Notes: a model not told the origin generated them from the sequence alone. A stretch of DNA of 64,000 nucleotides from Otatea glauca (GCA_036346275.1 CM070727.1:3773760-3837759), one strand, 5' to 3'; shown: positions 10,009-22,233, numbered from the stretch's first letter. Program-made: numbers and translations.

Positions 10009-12411
10009 TCGGGTGCCCAACGAGTCGCTTCGATCGACCCACGCTGGGTTCCACGGTAAGTCGCCAACGCTTGCACTCTTTTACGTACATGTACTTACCG
10101 TGAATGCAATTTAACGACGCAATGCACTACATGCAAAGTTGCGGCGGTGGCTTACTTCCTCTTTGTAGGATGGTGGAGGAGGTGATCGCCCGTTAGCGGG
10201 CAAGGAGGTCCCGCGGTCGGCACGACCGGTCCTCGCCGGCCGCACTCGTGGACCGGTGGAGACCGGAGACGCACACGTTCCACCTTCCGTCGCGAGAGAT
10301 GGCTCCGACGCCGCGGGACGTGTCGTACCTCTTAGGCTCTCCTCGCGGGTCCGGCAGCGTGCCGCACGACGACGCCCGCCACGTGGCACGCCGAGTTGTC
10401 CGCGCGTTTCGCCGCGGTGCAGCGGCACCCCCGGGCAGCCCCCTACCGGCCCCTCAGGGAGGGTGAGCGCCACGGACCGACGAAGCGTGGTCGCCGATTC
10501 ACGGTGAGTACCTCTTTCTTTGAGGATTAAAAGAGAAGCGCTAAGTTGCTGATAATGTTTGTTGTGAACGCTGCAGGCTCAGTTTCTCCACCCGCACGCG
10601 GAGGAGGCGGACGTGGCCCGCCACTTGGAGGCATACCTCTTGTTGTTGTTCGGTTGGGTGATGTTCCCGTCCTCCCACGGGAACACGGTGGACCGTCACC
10701 TGATCGAGTACGCCCAGCACATCGCCGACACCCCGTTGGATGAGGTAACACACTCAGTTCAAATCTCGTCTCAGCGGAGCACGTCTAACTCCACCCTTGT
10801 AAACAGATGATGCAGTGGTCGTGGGCCTCAGCTGTGCTAGCGGCGACGTATCGAGGTCTGTGCGACGCTGTCTCTCGGTCGGAGCACGACGCGACGATGT
10901 CGGGTTGCGTCCTACTCCTCCAGTTATGGTCCTGGGAGCGCTTCTCCATCGGCAGGCCTGTTGTTGACATGACACCGTACCCCGAGGGCCTTCACGGAGA
11001 CGACCCGGTGGACTGGCCCACCATGGGCCACCATCGGGTCCGGACGGCGTGTATGCTCCTCGTATCTTTTTCCCCACTAACGCACTTGAATAACCTTCGC
11101 CATTTCTTATTTCCTCGCAGCGGAGGTACGCGCACCGACAGGTGAGGAGGTCCTACCTGGAGTTCTTTCGGGAGTTCGACCGCCTCCACGACGAGGCGCG
11201 GTGGACGCCATACACCGCGCACGACGCCCACGCCCGAGCACTGACGGGTCTCCGTGCTTTGCACGCGAGATGAGGCCTTCTGGCTCACCCGTAAGGTGCT
11301 CGTCTTTGACCTGTGTGTCGAGGAGTACTCCCCGCACCGAGTGCTGCGGTAGTTCGGCCTGTTCCAGTCCTTTCCCTTGCCGCCTTGTCACGTTGTCGCA
11401 CGTGGCGCTCACAGGTACTTGTCCTGATCCTACTACTCCGCATCTTTGCGAAATTAATGTCGTGTGTACTTACTGCTTTTGCATTGCAGATGACCGGATG
11501 GGTGCCGCAGTGGGCACTCGATTCGCGACCGTATGCAGACCATGGGCCGGCGATGGGACGCGCGACTCGACGAGAGGGTCACCGAGACCCGGCCAGACGA
11601 CCATGACATGTACGATCAAGACATGGAGTGGTTCGCCTCACAGACTCGCCTCGGGTGGGGTACACACCAGACCGACGTCGACGGCAGCATCGATAGCGGA
11701 CACGCACCCTTCACGGATGTCCCGGAGGGACAACGCCTCGTAAGTGTCGCAACCGGCTACATGGGCACGCTCTTTTTATGTAAATTACGTAATAACAATG
11801 ACGTTACATGCGACTCACTCATGGGGAGATTGAGGTGGAGGTCAGGTCCATGTTGACGCGCCTACGGGGGCATACTGGTGACCACCGTCGAGTCCGAGAC
11901 AGCTTGGGCTCGGGTCCTCGATAGGATGAGGCGGTTGGCTCGCTTGGCACACCGCCGGGCGCAGAGACGTCGGCGGACGCAAAGACACCACGTCCTCGCC
12001 CCCAAAGACTCGCCCTACCCGCCGGTGCCTCGTCACGCCCCACTCACCGCAGTGGGGACGGTGGGCTGGAGGCTCCCTCGCGCCTCACCCTACCCGCCGG
12101 TTCCTCGCTACGCTCCCACACAGCAGCAGTGGGGACAGTGGGCTGCGGAGGCTCCCTCGTCGTCTCGCGCCCCAGCAGGACCCCTGGGTGGTTTTGAAGA
12201 CCCTGTGGACGACGAGTTCGACCTGGAGGAGTACCTTTCGACCGACTACCTTGACCCCTCTCAGCTCTCGGGAGCGCCGCCACAGGGCACGCCCTCATCG
12301 CCGCCACACTACTCTACGCCTGCGCCGCAGGGCCGGCCTAGGAGGGACGTCCGTCCGCCATCGCCACTCACCTACCCCACGGGCCAGATCAGGAAGCGTG
12401 GCTGTGATTGA
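9899..12411 (+). pseudogene. Plant mobile domain (aminotransferase-like, PMD) gene, broken
   Basis: PMD proteins occur in plant transposons and as host genes of the MAIN family; their biochemical role is not settled. Probable exons are 9899-10055, 10169-10503, 10577-10744, 10807-about 11047, 11121-11414, 11490-11739 and about 11828-12411, with GT and AG at the boundaries that could be read. Diagnostic PMD motifs appear in order: LVDRWRPETHTFHLPSREM with DVSYLLG (exon 2), FGWVMFPSSHGNTVDRHLI (exon 3), WASAVLAATYRGLCDA and LQLWSWERFSIGRPVVD (exon 4), EEYSPHRVLRQFGLFQ (exon 5, where a TAG at 11349-11351 stands at the R of VLR-QFG). The tail is Pro-rich and ends TGQIRKRGCD. Frameshifts in exons 1 and 2 and the TAG make it non-functional unless read through. 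It lies within the Mutator-like element. Confidence 0.82.
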
Positions 12412-12717
12412 CTTGTTGTACGGATGTATTTTTGTAATGGCTTTACGTTCAGCAGCATATTGTACAACTCTCCGAGTTAGTAACATGACAGCCTTATCAC
12501 TTTAAATTGTTCAAATTCATGTATGCATTGCTTGCCTATGCCACACGACGTGACAACACACTAACGTCTCGGTGCACCTATCGCCTCTAGTAGGGGCGAT
12601 CGCTCCATACCCGGGCGATATCTGGCCTTTATAACATTCGTTCTCACAAGCGGTCTCGCAAAGAATACAGGAAGAAAGAATAGAGGGGTGAGGAAAAAAA
12701 TTCAGGATCAATCGAAA
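12412..12717. other. Spacer between PMD and GRF genes
   Basis: Likely PMD 3' UTR followed by the leader of the GRF gene. It contains a decayed version (about 12583-12624) of the palindromic unit found in the terminal repeats, with gggcgatcgc at its centre. No other coding signal was seen. Confidence 0.5.
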
Positions 12718-13335
12718 ATGCCGAGGCGTGCAAGTGCAAAGTGAAAGGGGAAGGCAAATGAAGAAGAAAGTGCATGCCCGCGCAATCTAGCGTACCAAGA
12801 TCTCTTCCTATCTCGTGGAGCTGTAGCACCCATGTGTATGTGCGGAGATCTTTGCAGGCTTGTCCGCTCTTGGGAAATTTCAACTTGAAAGAGGAGGTAT
12901 TGGAAGTGCCGTAACTACGCCTTCGATCCGCCGGAGAAGAGCCTGAAGGATCGCCGCATGGTAACAATCGTACGGGTTACATAATATTTGTGAATGAAAC
13001 TTTGCTAATTTACGTTTCATGCAGTCACCTCCGCCACTGTGTGAATTTGAGCAGTGGTTTGATACGGAGATCAACCCCGAGGACCAACGGCTTGACCAAG
13101 CCAACCGGCAGACGAGTTCACGCGGCGGCTTCAAGAACAACGCGATGTCGCACGCGAGGAGGCATGTAGGAAGGAAGCGGAGAGAAGGAGGCCGAGAGAG
13201 AGAAACGAGAGAGGCGCGGCGTGCGCTGCAGAAGCTCACGAGGCATGGGTGAATGGGAAGTGGCCTCAAGCACTCGGTGAGACGTCTGGTGTTAACTTTG
13301 GTTTTCTTTGTTCGTGGTACTCCTTTCGCTTTTAA
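12718..13335 (+). pseudogene. GRF-type zinc-finger protein carried in Mutator-like element
   Basis: The GRF finger is a short zinc-binding nucleic-acid module common in plant transposon-associated proteins. Exon 1 runs from the ATG at 12718 to 12960, then GT. Exon 2 runs from 13025 (after a TTTCATGCAG acceptor) to the TAA at 13333-13335. The first frame shows CMCGDLC and RSW; after a frameshift it shows YWKCRNYAFDPP, the expected spacing of the GRF Cys residues. Exon 2 begins PPPLCEFEQWFDTE, the usual downstream motif, followed by a highly charged Arg/Glu-rich coiled-coil-like stretch that needs another frameshift to stay open. It is therefore probably a pseudogene. It lies between the PMD gene and the right terminal repeat, in the same orientation as PMD. 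Confidence 0.65.
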
Positions 13336-13592
13336 GTCGTAATAAAGAGCGCGCCTAACCTTAAAGTGTATACTCACCGTCCAAGGGCTCAGATATGTCC
13401 TATTGCTCCAGCTTGTCCCAAATGATGTTATTTTTGTCCATCAAGATAGGTTATAGCATTTTAAGTTCATCGATTTGATTTCATCGAGTTTGACCTCGTT
13501 TATGAAAGATACGGCCATTTTGATGTTTTACCGATTGCATGTTCTGACAACAATAAAATAGTGCAACCTAAAGTGACATCTAAATATTTTTA

Positions 13593-14231
13593 CATAATTA
13601 TAACCTATGCAATCCCAAGAATGCAACAAAACGGTTCATCAAATTTTGAGGTCCTTCGACATTATTCTAACCGCTTGAACAATGAATGTTATAAAGGGTT
13701 TAAACTAGCCATCTTTGATTCAAAATGCAATCATATTTAGATATTTTTGCAAAAATGAAGTGCATAAAGTTGTAGTAACTTATTCTATTTATTTCATGAT
13801 TTATGGATCAACACACATTATAATTCCTTCACAATCCATAGTTAGAGCCTAGCATTCAACTCAAATAAAAATATTTTTCTATAAACAACATATGGATTTT
13901 TATTTTACGTCTAATTCTCATTCCAAAATTTAAATTTAAAATAAATTTCATTTAATTTGGACACTCTAGCAAAAGTTATGAGGTTCATATTAAAAGGCAT
14001 ATAGTAATTAAAAAAATACTTAAAAAAACACGCAAATCTCGGCCGCCCCTGTCTCGGCGCGTGGGGCCCACCCCAACGGCGGTCGACGGGAGCAAACGGT
14101 GCAGGGCATATCGCCCGTGTATGGGGCGATCGCCCCATACACGGGCGACGGGGGGTATTTTCGTAATTTTTTTTCGGACGTATAGTTTTGAAAAAAAGAA
14201 TAAAAAAAATATTAAAGGAAAAAAAATTCTC
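13593..14231 (-). repeat. Right terminal inverted repeat of Mutator-like element
   Basis: Mate of 7713-8362. The inner part (13600-13990) is AT-rich and well conserved between the two copies. The outer part holds a GC-rich block around 14040-14150 with a perfect palindrome, then an A/T-rich end. Divergence between the two repeats is visible by eye, so the element is not recent. Confidence 0.85.
14111..14148. repeat. Perfect 38-bp palindrome in Mutator-like TIR
   Basis: The 38 bases starting TCGCCCGTGTATGGGG equal their own reverse complement, with the centre GCGATCGC. A degenerate copy lies at the mirrored place in the left terminal repeat (about 7799-7836) and a third, more decayed, between the two internal genes (about 12583-12624). 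Palindromes of this kind can be protein binding sites or extrude as cruciforms; no function is known for this one. Confidence 0.9.
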
Positions 14232-16306
14232 AACACAACCGGGCGCCCGTCTCGACTCCAGATCCCGCACAGCACGGCCATTTTTCTCGTGCGGGCCGTG
14301 CCTCCCGTTGGGCCGATAGCAGCCGCTCTGGCCGGCGCGATCACTCGGCCACCATCCCTGTAAGCTCCCCTCTCGACGCTTTTCTTTTCTTTCTCCGAGC
14401 TCGGCGATTATCATCGACAACATTTCACATTTCACATTCTCGACCCTCTCGAGATCTCTCCCCTTCACTCCACTCCGCGATTATCATCGACAACATTTCA
14501 CATTCTCGCTCGTCTCTATCACTGATGCAGTCGCTCGTCTCTTACCACTGATGCAGTCACCTGGAAAGAAAAGAACCAAAGGTTCCAGTGGATGCGGGAG
14601 GCAGGTGCTGCCTGCTCCAGGTCCAGCTCAACATGTCCAGCCATCATCCATGTTTACATCTCAATTTGTTAACCAGACTGTGTGCACTGCACACGTCTCC
14701 TTCACAGTTCACCGTCCTCGTCGCTATTCGTGTTATATATAAACATCTAAATAAGCGTCACTTTAATCTCAATTTGGAGGTACATCTCTATCTCTTAGCT
14801 GACGATGAGCATCATTGCAACGAATCGTAAGCAACCAGGTCGCTCGCCTACGTTAATGCCTACTCGTAGAAGCAGTACCACTGGGCACTGGCCATGCCAT
14901 TTTGTACAGGCTGTACCACAGGTGCAGCGCCAGGGGGTCATGTCATTAGCAAGCTGCCCAAAGTTTCGGACGCGGACTCGCAACCTTATTTTTGTCGACT
15001 TGATCGCCGTGTACATGTCTCTGAAACCGTACAGAAACCCTGAAAATTACTCGTTCTTAGCCGGACGCCTAACCACCACTGTATCTCGACCCGCAATGGC
15101 ATGGGCAGCTAGCCCAGCTAGACAGCCATGACAAGCTACAACGCAACCATGCATATACACCTAACAAGAACGACAGAGCCGATTCCTCCCTCTCTCTCTA
15201 TTTTTGTTATTTTTGCAAAAGCAGCCTGATTGGTGAGATTTAGACAGAAAGAACAGCTGCAAGCTAACAAAATTGCAGGATTTAGCACGGACATATTCTG
15301 TCCGGGACGAATAATTAATATGTTTGTGCGCATTGCGTTTTCTTGGGCATGGCAGCTCCGTCTCTGGTCGAGAGGGTAGTAGAGATCGACGTCAAGCATG
15401 CGCTCGTCACCCACGGCCCAATCGGCTCCAAGATTCGTACCTTTGCTCCCCTAGCTCGTACACTGAACTTTACTGCTTTAAAATATGTTAGGGGTGATCT
15501 CTCTTATTCCACCCCTTCTTTCTATCAACCTAAAAAAAATATCTAACAAAATAGGAAAAACAATATAACAACAAATAAATTCTATCATGCTAAAAATTCT
15601 CTAGCAATAAACATAAGAAGTAGCGAATCATTTTCTAGGCACGTGGAGGCGCGATGGAGCGTGAAGGCCGAGCCGAGAGAATATGCTATGCTGTCCAATC
15701 CTGATGATACCGTTGGACATACCAAATGTAATATAAACTTTTTATCCGTAACAAAACACGAGAATTCAGCTAATGCTTTACAGGTACCTATTCGGACCTC
15801 CCTATCGATCTTATTGCCACTGCATCACAGCCAGCAGTGGGTCGAGCCATCGATCCCCAGATATTGCAGAATATGTTGGATTGGTACCAGCTCGATTAGG
15901 GTTCAAGCGAATGAAGTGAATCGATCGCGTCACTGTCTGACGCGCCACTTGGGCACGATGATCTATCTGTCCGTGGTGACTGGACGATTAGATAGATGCT
16001 TCGTTCCCCTCTTTGCTCGATGGCAGATATCGCGGTCGTGCAGGAGAATCGAAGTGAACACTTGACGATCGATCAGCTCAGGGCCTCCGGGTGCGAGAGA
16101 TCGATACAAGTGCTCGCCGGCGATAGGAGCACAGGAGTAAACATCAGGAAGCGACGTCCGGTACACAAGTAGCTTGACTATGGTGCATGTCGGGGGCCCG
16201 GCCCTGGATCTGATAAGATACATGATACAACCACCAGCAAATCACAGCAAGGCCCTCAACTTTATTTCACATTCGAGGTTTCACGTGCGGATGACATTAC
16301 TGGTGG
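14232..16306. other. Intergenic stretch, no recognised gene
   Basis: A GC-rich start (14235-14390) gives way to mixed sequence. A 27-base unit beginning cgattatcatcgacaacatt is present twice (near 14403 and 14477). An ATG at 14551 opens a 63-codon frame starting MQSPGKKRTKGSSG that matches nothing I know and has no visible continuation. The remaining short frames (for example around 15343 and 15643) lack any recognised domain. This could hold exons of an unrecognised gene, but I see no support. Confidence 0.4.
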
Positions 16307-16308
16307 TA

Positions 16309-16544
16309 CTGATCCCGTTCTTTTTTACTCGGTGTTTTTCATTTATTTATTTTTGGATTCTGAGATGCAATTTTTACCATTATTATTTTTATAACTTCAC
16401 ATTAAGATATACTAATAAAATTATAATATTATAAAAATATTTCTAATAATGAATCTAATGATAATTTTCATATATCCAATCTAAATAGTTTAAAACATAT
16501 CAATGGTTGAATTTTAAAAAGTTTGACAAAAAGAAGTGGGACAG
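16309..16544. mobile_element. Stowaway-like MITE (degenerate)
   Basis: AT-rich 236-bp element. The left end TA-CTGATCCCGTTCTTTTT and the right end reversed TA-CTGTCCCACTTCTTTTT form an inverted repeat next to TA dinucleotides (16307-16308 and 16545-16546), the Tc1/mariner target. The internal phrase attttaaaaagtttgac is typical of grass Stowaway elements. Confidence 0.6.
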
Positions 16545-16703
16545 TATAAACAAAGGACAATAATGCAAACTAGAAACTACTATGGTTGGAGCATCAAATC
16601 AACACGAGAAATTACGAAAAGAGTCTGGGCCATGTCTTCCCTGTACGTCCCCACTAGTGAGCATACTAAGGTGACTGTAAGCCGCTGTCCTACCGGAAGT
16701 GGA

Positions 16704-16891
16704 TTTTTACCTTTTAAGGGGATATATCGTATACTTCTATTTCTTTTGCCCTCCAATCTGTGCCATTTTACCTTGAGATATGTGTGTGTATATTTCGTGG
16801 AACCGAGAATACAATATAAAAAAAGTAGTGTAAATGTCGAGATAAAATGGATAATAGATGATACGGGCGGATGTCCCTTAAAAAGTAAAAA
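16704..16891. mobile_element. Small MITE with imperfect inverted termini
   Basis: The left end is TTTTTACCTTTTAAGGGGAT and the right end reversed is TTTTTACTTTTTAAGGGACAT; the interior is AT-rich and about 150 bp. No clean target duplication was identified, so the superfamily is left open. Confidence 0.5.
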
Positions 16892-17437
16892 CCTTTTGCC
16901 CCACTCCTGCATTAATTACTGACATTCCCTCTCCTTTGGTGAATTGCTAACTAGTATGTCGTTATGGGTAGGCCCATGGTTAGTTAAATAAGCTGTGCAG
17001 CACTATCACGAGCTCAACCAATGGTGACACAAGCACTGGCCACGTGTCCAGTGTGTTGTAAGCATATTCGTTGATGTTGGATCACTCGGCAGTTTCCTGC
17101 ACACATCTGACATCGGCCTAAACTCGGTTGTCGTCCTATTTCTATTTGTCCTTATTTTCTTTCATATCTTTGAGTGTATATGTCGCAACCACCCTTTTGT
17201 TAGCAACTATGTCGTATAAATTAACAAGCCATGCGATCAAGCTAATTTATTTAATTTATTGGTCGATTCAGAAGAAGAATATGTCAGCTAACGATGGAAA
17301 ATCTTTAAAGAAAAAGAGACATAAACAAATAGTCCTTTAAAAAGAAAACATTTGATTCGACTAATAACCAATAACCATTCAATGTTATATACATGCAACG
17401 TATTTAAACTTAAAATATAACAAGGGGCGTAATCCAT
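16892..17437. other. Intergenic AT-rich stretch, nothing recognised
   Basis: No domain, repeat or RNA gene was recognised between the MITE and the CACTA element. The sequence just before 17438 (ggggcgtaatccat) supplies the CAT target duplication of that element. Confidence 0.5.
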
Positions 17438-17960
17438 CACTACTATAGAATGATACATCACTATCGCTTCATCTGTGTCGGTTCTTAAGTTTTTTGGAAG
17501 AAACGATTGTGATAGATGACTTAGAGAGAAGATTAATCATAATCACTATCGGTTCTCGCGTTAGAAGTGATAGTGATGTAGATCGAGAACATTACAATCG
17601 GTTCTTATGCGAAGTGATAGTGATGTGCATTATCATCACTATCGGTTTTCATATAAGCGATAGATGATGAAGACGCATACATCATTATCGGTTCTTATTT
17701 AGAAGCGATAGTGATGATAATCGACATCACTATCGCTTCACAAAAGAACCGAGATAGTGATGCTACTCGTTAGTGATGTGCGTTATCATCACTATCGCTT
17801 AAATAAGAACCGATAGTGATACAGACGTCTTCATCACTATCGCTTTTATGTGGGAATCGATTGTGATGACTATGATAATCACTATCGCATGTCTTGTAAG
17901 AACCGATCGCGACAGATGATCACATCACTATCGCTTTTATACGAGAATCGATAGTGATGT
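17438..17960. repeat. Left subterminal repeat array of CACTA element
   Basis: About nine units of roughly 55 bp, each an imperfect hairpin such as CACTATCGGTTCT ... AAGCGATAGTGATG. These are expected to be binding sites for the element's second protein, by analogy with TnpA of En/Spm. Unit orientation flips near 17725: the GGTT arm comes first before that point and second after it. Confidence 0.85.
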
Positions 17961-19045
17961 ACTCGTTAGGTTATTTATACCACTCGAATCGAACTCTTCT
18001 CTGTTATTGTTCCGGAGGAGGTTTCTCCGCCGCCACCGTAAAAAATAGCTCATATTACGTGGTTGGAAGCAATACTTGGGTGAGAAAATTTGAAATCCTC
18101 AAGGGTGGGTGTTAAGAGGGTAAATTTGAAGCCCTAACTTGAGGAGATTTCCTCATTTTGCATAATTTGTGATTTTCTTCAAAATGTGAGCATTCCTTCA
18201 AACCCCTTTAATTTTGCACTATGTAATTTTGATATGTCACGAAGAAAGTTTAGATTGCACTGGTATTGTGTATATCCTATCAGATTTCACACCCTTTATT
18301 CACAAGCATGTACACATGTATTTAATTATCTTAATTTGTAGTGCTTTGATGTTAATATGTAATTATTATTTGTCACACCGATGAATGCTAGAGTTTAGGG
18401 TGCGGAACCACGCCTCTCGCTCGAGGATGCTTGTTTATAAATATACCGAACGAAATGGCATATTTATAAGTTTAGCGCCTCGAATTGTCCACGTTTGATG
18501 CTCGAGGATATGTACATGCCGCAAGTTCTCGAGGTGTGTTGTACAATCGCAGAGTAGAGATTTTGGTAGCGTCTCTGGTATTCTCGGATACACACCCTCT
18601 TGACTGTTGTCGAGACGTGTATATGGAGAATAGCGAGGAGTCTTGCCAAATTTCTCTAGAGTTGTACAACGGCTTAGGAACTTGTCGAACCACATATCCT
18701 CGAATGGGATTAGGACCAAACCTATTTAGAGATTAGGAGTCATCGTTGGTACCCTTGTATTGTTTCGTTGTAGTCAAAAGATCATTAGCTAATGCACTAT
18801 ATAATTAGATTGTTTGATATCATTGTTCATGTTAAAAATGTATGTCTCTTATCTATGAAATTGGAAGCTCTAAACCAGGGAAGAATCTAGGTATCGATCG
18901 GAGTACATATTTCATATATGTTGTAGGAAATTGTCATCTATTTTGCAAAGGTAATATTAATCAAATGATGTCTCAATATTTCAAATAACTAGCTTCTTTG
19001 TCGCTCCAGTTTGTGCATAATTTATTGGGTGAAGTTTAATTGCGG
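17961..19045 (+). promoter_or_regulatory. CACTA 5' leader preceding TNP2
   Basis: The stretch between the subterminal array and the first TNP2 codons. A TATA-like ttatttata lies near 17970, then a short GC-rich tract with cgccgccaccg. The 350-bp segment at 18401-18756 is repeated in front of the second gene. This is probably promoter, leader and intron sequence; exact boundaries cannot be read. Confidence 0.4.
18401..18756 (+). repeat. Leader repeat, copy 1 (before TNP2)
   Basis: Direct repeat of 24602-24954. Shared landmarks include gcttgtttataaatata, cctcgaattgtccacgttt, cacaccctcttgac, gtcgagacgtgtatatggag and aatgggattaggaccaaacc, in the same order and spacing. The copies differ at many positions, so the duplication is old relative to the arrays. 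Confidence 0.9.
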
Positions 19046-22000
19046 ATGAACCGTAAGGAATGGATGTATGCAAAAGTCGTGTGAGTGTTGAATTTGGAGG
19101 GTGTTAAGGAGTTCAAAAAATTGCCAAGAGGACATGGTGAGGAGGGTGTAAACTTCATATATTGTCCTTGCATTAATTGCACCAACTGAGAAGATTTAAC
19201 AACTCACCAAATTGAGGACCACCGATTCGACGTGGCTTCGTGAGGAATTACACGTGTTGAATCCATCACGGGAGACAGTAGTACCCTACCGTATGCAATG
19301 AAGATACGGTGGAACCGGATGATGAGTTGCAATTTGATATGTTTGAGGAGGAGAATTTGGAGCAAATGTTGCGGGATGTGGAGGGTAATTACACGTAAAG
19401 AGAGTTTGGAAAGTTTAAAAGCTCGATGGAAGACGATGCGAAACCACTGCTCACAAAGTTGCAAAGCGTAATACACTAAGTTAGGTTCGGTCCTTGCATT
19501 GTTCGAATCAAGGCAAAACACCGCTGGATGATACAAGTTTTAATGCACTTCTAGTTCTTCTATCGGATCCGCTTCCGAGGGAAACGAGTTGCCAACAAGC
19601 ATTTATGAAACGAAGAAGCTACTATGTCCCATGGGAATGGAAATAGAAAGGATACATGCATGTCCAAATGATTGCATCTTGTACCGTAACGCACATCGAG
19701 CTGCACATTTGTCGGTTTGCGGTGTGCCTCGGTACAAACAAAAGGAGAAGCGTAACGACAAGAAGCGTAAGAGCCGGGGCAACGAGGGTGAAGAGGTCAC
19801 TAAAGGTGCACCGGCCAAGGTATTGTGGTACTTGCCCATCATTCCCCGTCTGGAAAGGTTGTTTGCAAATCCTAGAGAAGCAAAATTATTGCGTTGGCAT
19901 TATGAGTCTCGAAAGGAAGATGGCAAGTCGACACACCTGCCGATTCGCTCAATGGAGAAACATCGATTGGAAACATGAGGAGTTTGGTGCCGAAATGAGG
20001 AACATAAGATTTGGATTGAGTACCGATGGAATGAATCCGTTTGGTAACATGAGCGATCGTCACAAAGACGCGGGCGCCTCATTGTGTATCTACAACCTCC
20101 TCCTTGGTTGTGCATGAAGCGGAAGTATATCATGATGTCGTTGCTAATCTCGGGACCAAAACAAAGGAAATGATATTGATGTGTACCTCGCTCCATTGAT
20201 CGAGGACTTGGTAAAATTGTGGAATGACGGGGTCATTGTGTGGGATGCGTACAGAAGAGAGCATTTCACCCTACGGGCTATGGTATTTTGCACCACAAAT
20301 GATTTCCGGCTCTTGGTAATTTGGCGGGCTACAGTACGAAAGGAGCAAAAGCGTGTCCTATTTGTGAAGAGGAGACCGAGAGCCTATGGTGCCGAATTCC
20401 AAGAAAGCGTGTATATGGGTCACCGAGGTTTCTACCTCAAGTCATCGATACCGTAAGATGGATGACAAATTTGATGGGAAGAGGAAGTCCGTTCGCACCG
20501 CAGACCTATGAGTGGAAGGCAAGTATATTCACGTGTAGAGGATATCGATGTTCGAGACGGAAAGAGCCAGAATCTGTTCGTTCTAGGACCATTTGGAAGA
20601 AGAGGTCAATATTTTGGGACTTACCGTCATCGAAGGAGTTAGATGTTCGGCATTGTATTGATGTCATGCACGTTGAGAAGAATGTCTGCGATAATTTGGT
20701 TGGTATCTGCTGAACATACCGGAAAGACAAAGGATGGTGTGAATGCTCGTCGCGACATGGCCTACATAGGAATCAGCCCGTGCTTGCAAAGTGAAAGAGG
20801 AGGATGGAAAAGGTCCGTGATATGCCCGCCGCATGCTACACCTGCCCAAGAAGGAGAAAGAGGACCTTGCAAATATCTCCATGGTATTAAAGTTCCATCC
20901 GCTACTCCGCGAACATTAAGAAGCTTGTGTCCTTGGATGATTTGAAGTTGTTGGGCATGAAGTCCCACGATTGCCATGTCTTGATGACCCAAATGCTCCC
21001 GGTTGCAATAAGAAATATTCGCAAGAGGATGTCGGGTTTGCAATCACGGCCGTGTTACTTCTTCAATGCGATCTCCCGCAGTTATTGACCCCGACGTGCT
21101 AGACAACTTGCAGAGTGAGGTGGTGCGACTCTATGTCGCCTTGAGATGCATTTCCCACCGTCGTTCTTCGATGTCATGGTCCACCTTGTTGTTCACCTCG
21201 TTAGAGAGATTAAGATATGTGGACCGGCATTCCTACGCTATATGTACCCGCTCGAGAGGTACATGGGTATATTAAAATCCTACGTGAGGAATCGGTCAAG
21301 CTCGAGGGTAGTATTGTGGAAGGTTATGGTACCGAAGAGGTTATTGAGTTCTGCGTGGACTATCTCGGGAAAAGACAAGCAATCGGTGTTCCTCTATCTC
21401 GCCATGAGGGCAGACTTGCTGGCAAAGGAACCGTTGGATCGAAACTAACGAGGCCACGGTTTGATATGTATTGCAAAGCGCATCTGACAATCTTGCAGCA
21501 GAGCACAGAAGTTGCAAGGTACATCGAGCAGCACAAGTCGATATTACGGGAAGAGAATCCACAAATGGATAAGCTTTCCATCATGCGAGAACACAACGAT
21601 AGATTTCTCACATGGTTCAAACAAAGGGCGGAGGTCTCTGTTAGTGAGACTATCAAATGGTTGGTCGACGGACCTAGATTTAATGTACGAGACATGGCGA
21701 GGGTGCGATATTAATGGGTACACCTTTACATCGAAAGTCGATGATAAGAGTCTTGCTCAAAGCAGTGGTGTAAGCATAGATGCTTTTTCCGATGAACATC
21801 ACTCGATAGGAGGATCCTCAATGGCAATGAACTCTTACTTGGGTGATCAAGAAATTTGGGAGCTCGATTATGGAATATACCAAATTCCATTGTTCCGATG
21901 TAAGTGGGTGGGACTCTACATGGAGTGAAGGTCGACAAGAGAGGTTTTACTCTTGTGGATCTCAACAGACTCGCTTATAAAGATGACCCATTCGTACTTG

Positions 22001-22233
22001 CGAAGCAAGCAAATCAGTCTTCTATGTGCGTGATCCGCCAATCCGAGGTTGCACGTCGTCCTTCATGGCAAGCGCGGATCGTTGGAGTCGAAAATGTCAT
22101 AGATGAAGAAGAATACGACCAATTTGATGAAATACCTCCGTTTGCGGATGGGGCCTGTCTTAGTGGCGACGATGACACACATGGAAGAAATTACATGCGT
22201 GTAGATCATCAGGAAGGGTTGTATTGTAAATAA
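19046..22233 (+). pseudogene. TNP2-type CACTA transposase, frameshifted
   Basis: TNP2/TnpD transposases cut and paste CACTA elements in the nucleus. Segments in order: a Transpos_assoc-like start MNRKEWMYAK with VNFIYCPCINCTN (19046-19195); then KIHACPN-type sequence seen as RIHACPNDCILYRN (19650); VLWYLPIIPRLERLF (19810); FGLSTDGMNPFGNMS (20010) with YNLPPWLCMKRKY-type sequence (20090); DVYLAPLIEDLVKLW (20177); CPICEEETES (20355); DLPSSKELDVRHCIDVMHVE (20620); then a DUF4218-like FPPSFFDVMVHLVVHLVREI (21150) and LRYMYPLERYMG. A DUF4216-like C-terminal domain starts CKWVGLYM (21900) with FTLVDLNRLAYKDDPFVLAK and ends EEEYDQFDEIPPF, stop at 22231. Multiple stops and frame changes occur throughout, so it is a pseudogene. 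The domain order is normal for the family. Confidence 0.88.

Larger units (their letters stand above)
7713..14231. mobile_element. Mutator-like element with long TIRs carrying PMD and GRF genes
   Basis: About 6.5 kb bounded by long inverted repeats (7713-8362 against 13593-14231). The outermost bases are tAGAATTTTTTTT on the left and, reversed, GAGAATTTTTTTT on the right. Inside are a minus-strand transposase C-terminal remnant, two inverted arms around it, a plant-mobile-domain gene and a GRF zinc-finger gene on the plus strand. The Mutator class rests on the long TIRs plus the transposase remnant. No matching 9-bp target duplication was found: the left flank is T-rich and runs into the neighbouring MITE, the right flank reads aacacaacc. 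One end may therefore have been rearranged. Confidence 0.8.

Noticed and set aside
7704..14240. 9-bp target duplication for the large Mutator-like element
   Set aside because: The left flank (T-rich) and the right flank (aacacaacc) do not match at any offset tried.
14551..14742. 63-codon frame MQSPGKKRTKGSSG...
   Set aside because: No recognised homologue, no continuation by plausible splicing, and it lies beside the Mutator-like element. Kept only as a remark in the intergenic entry.
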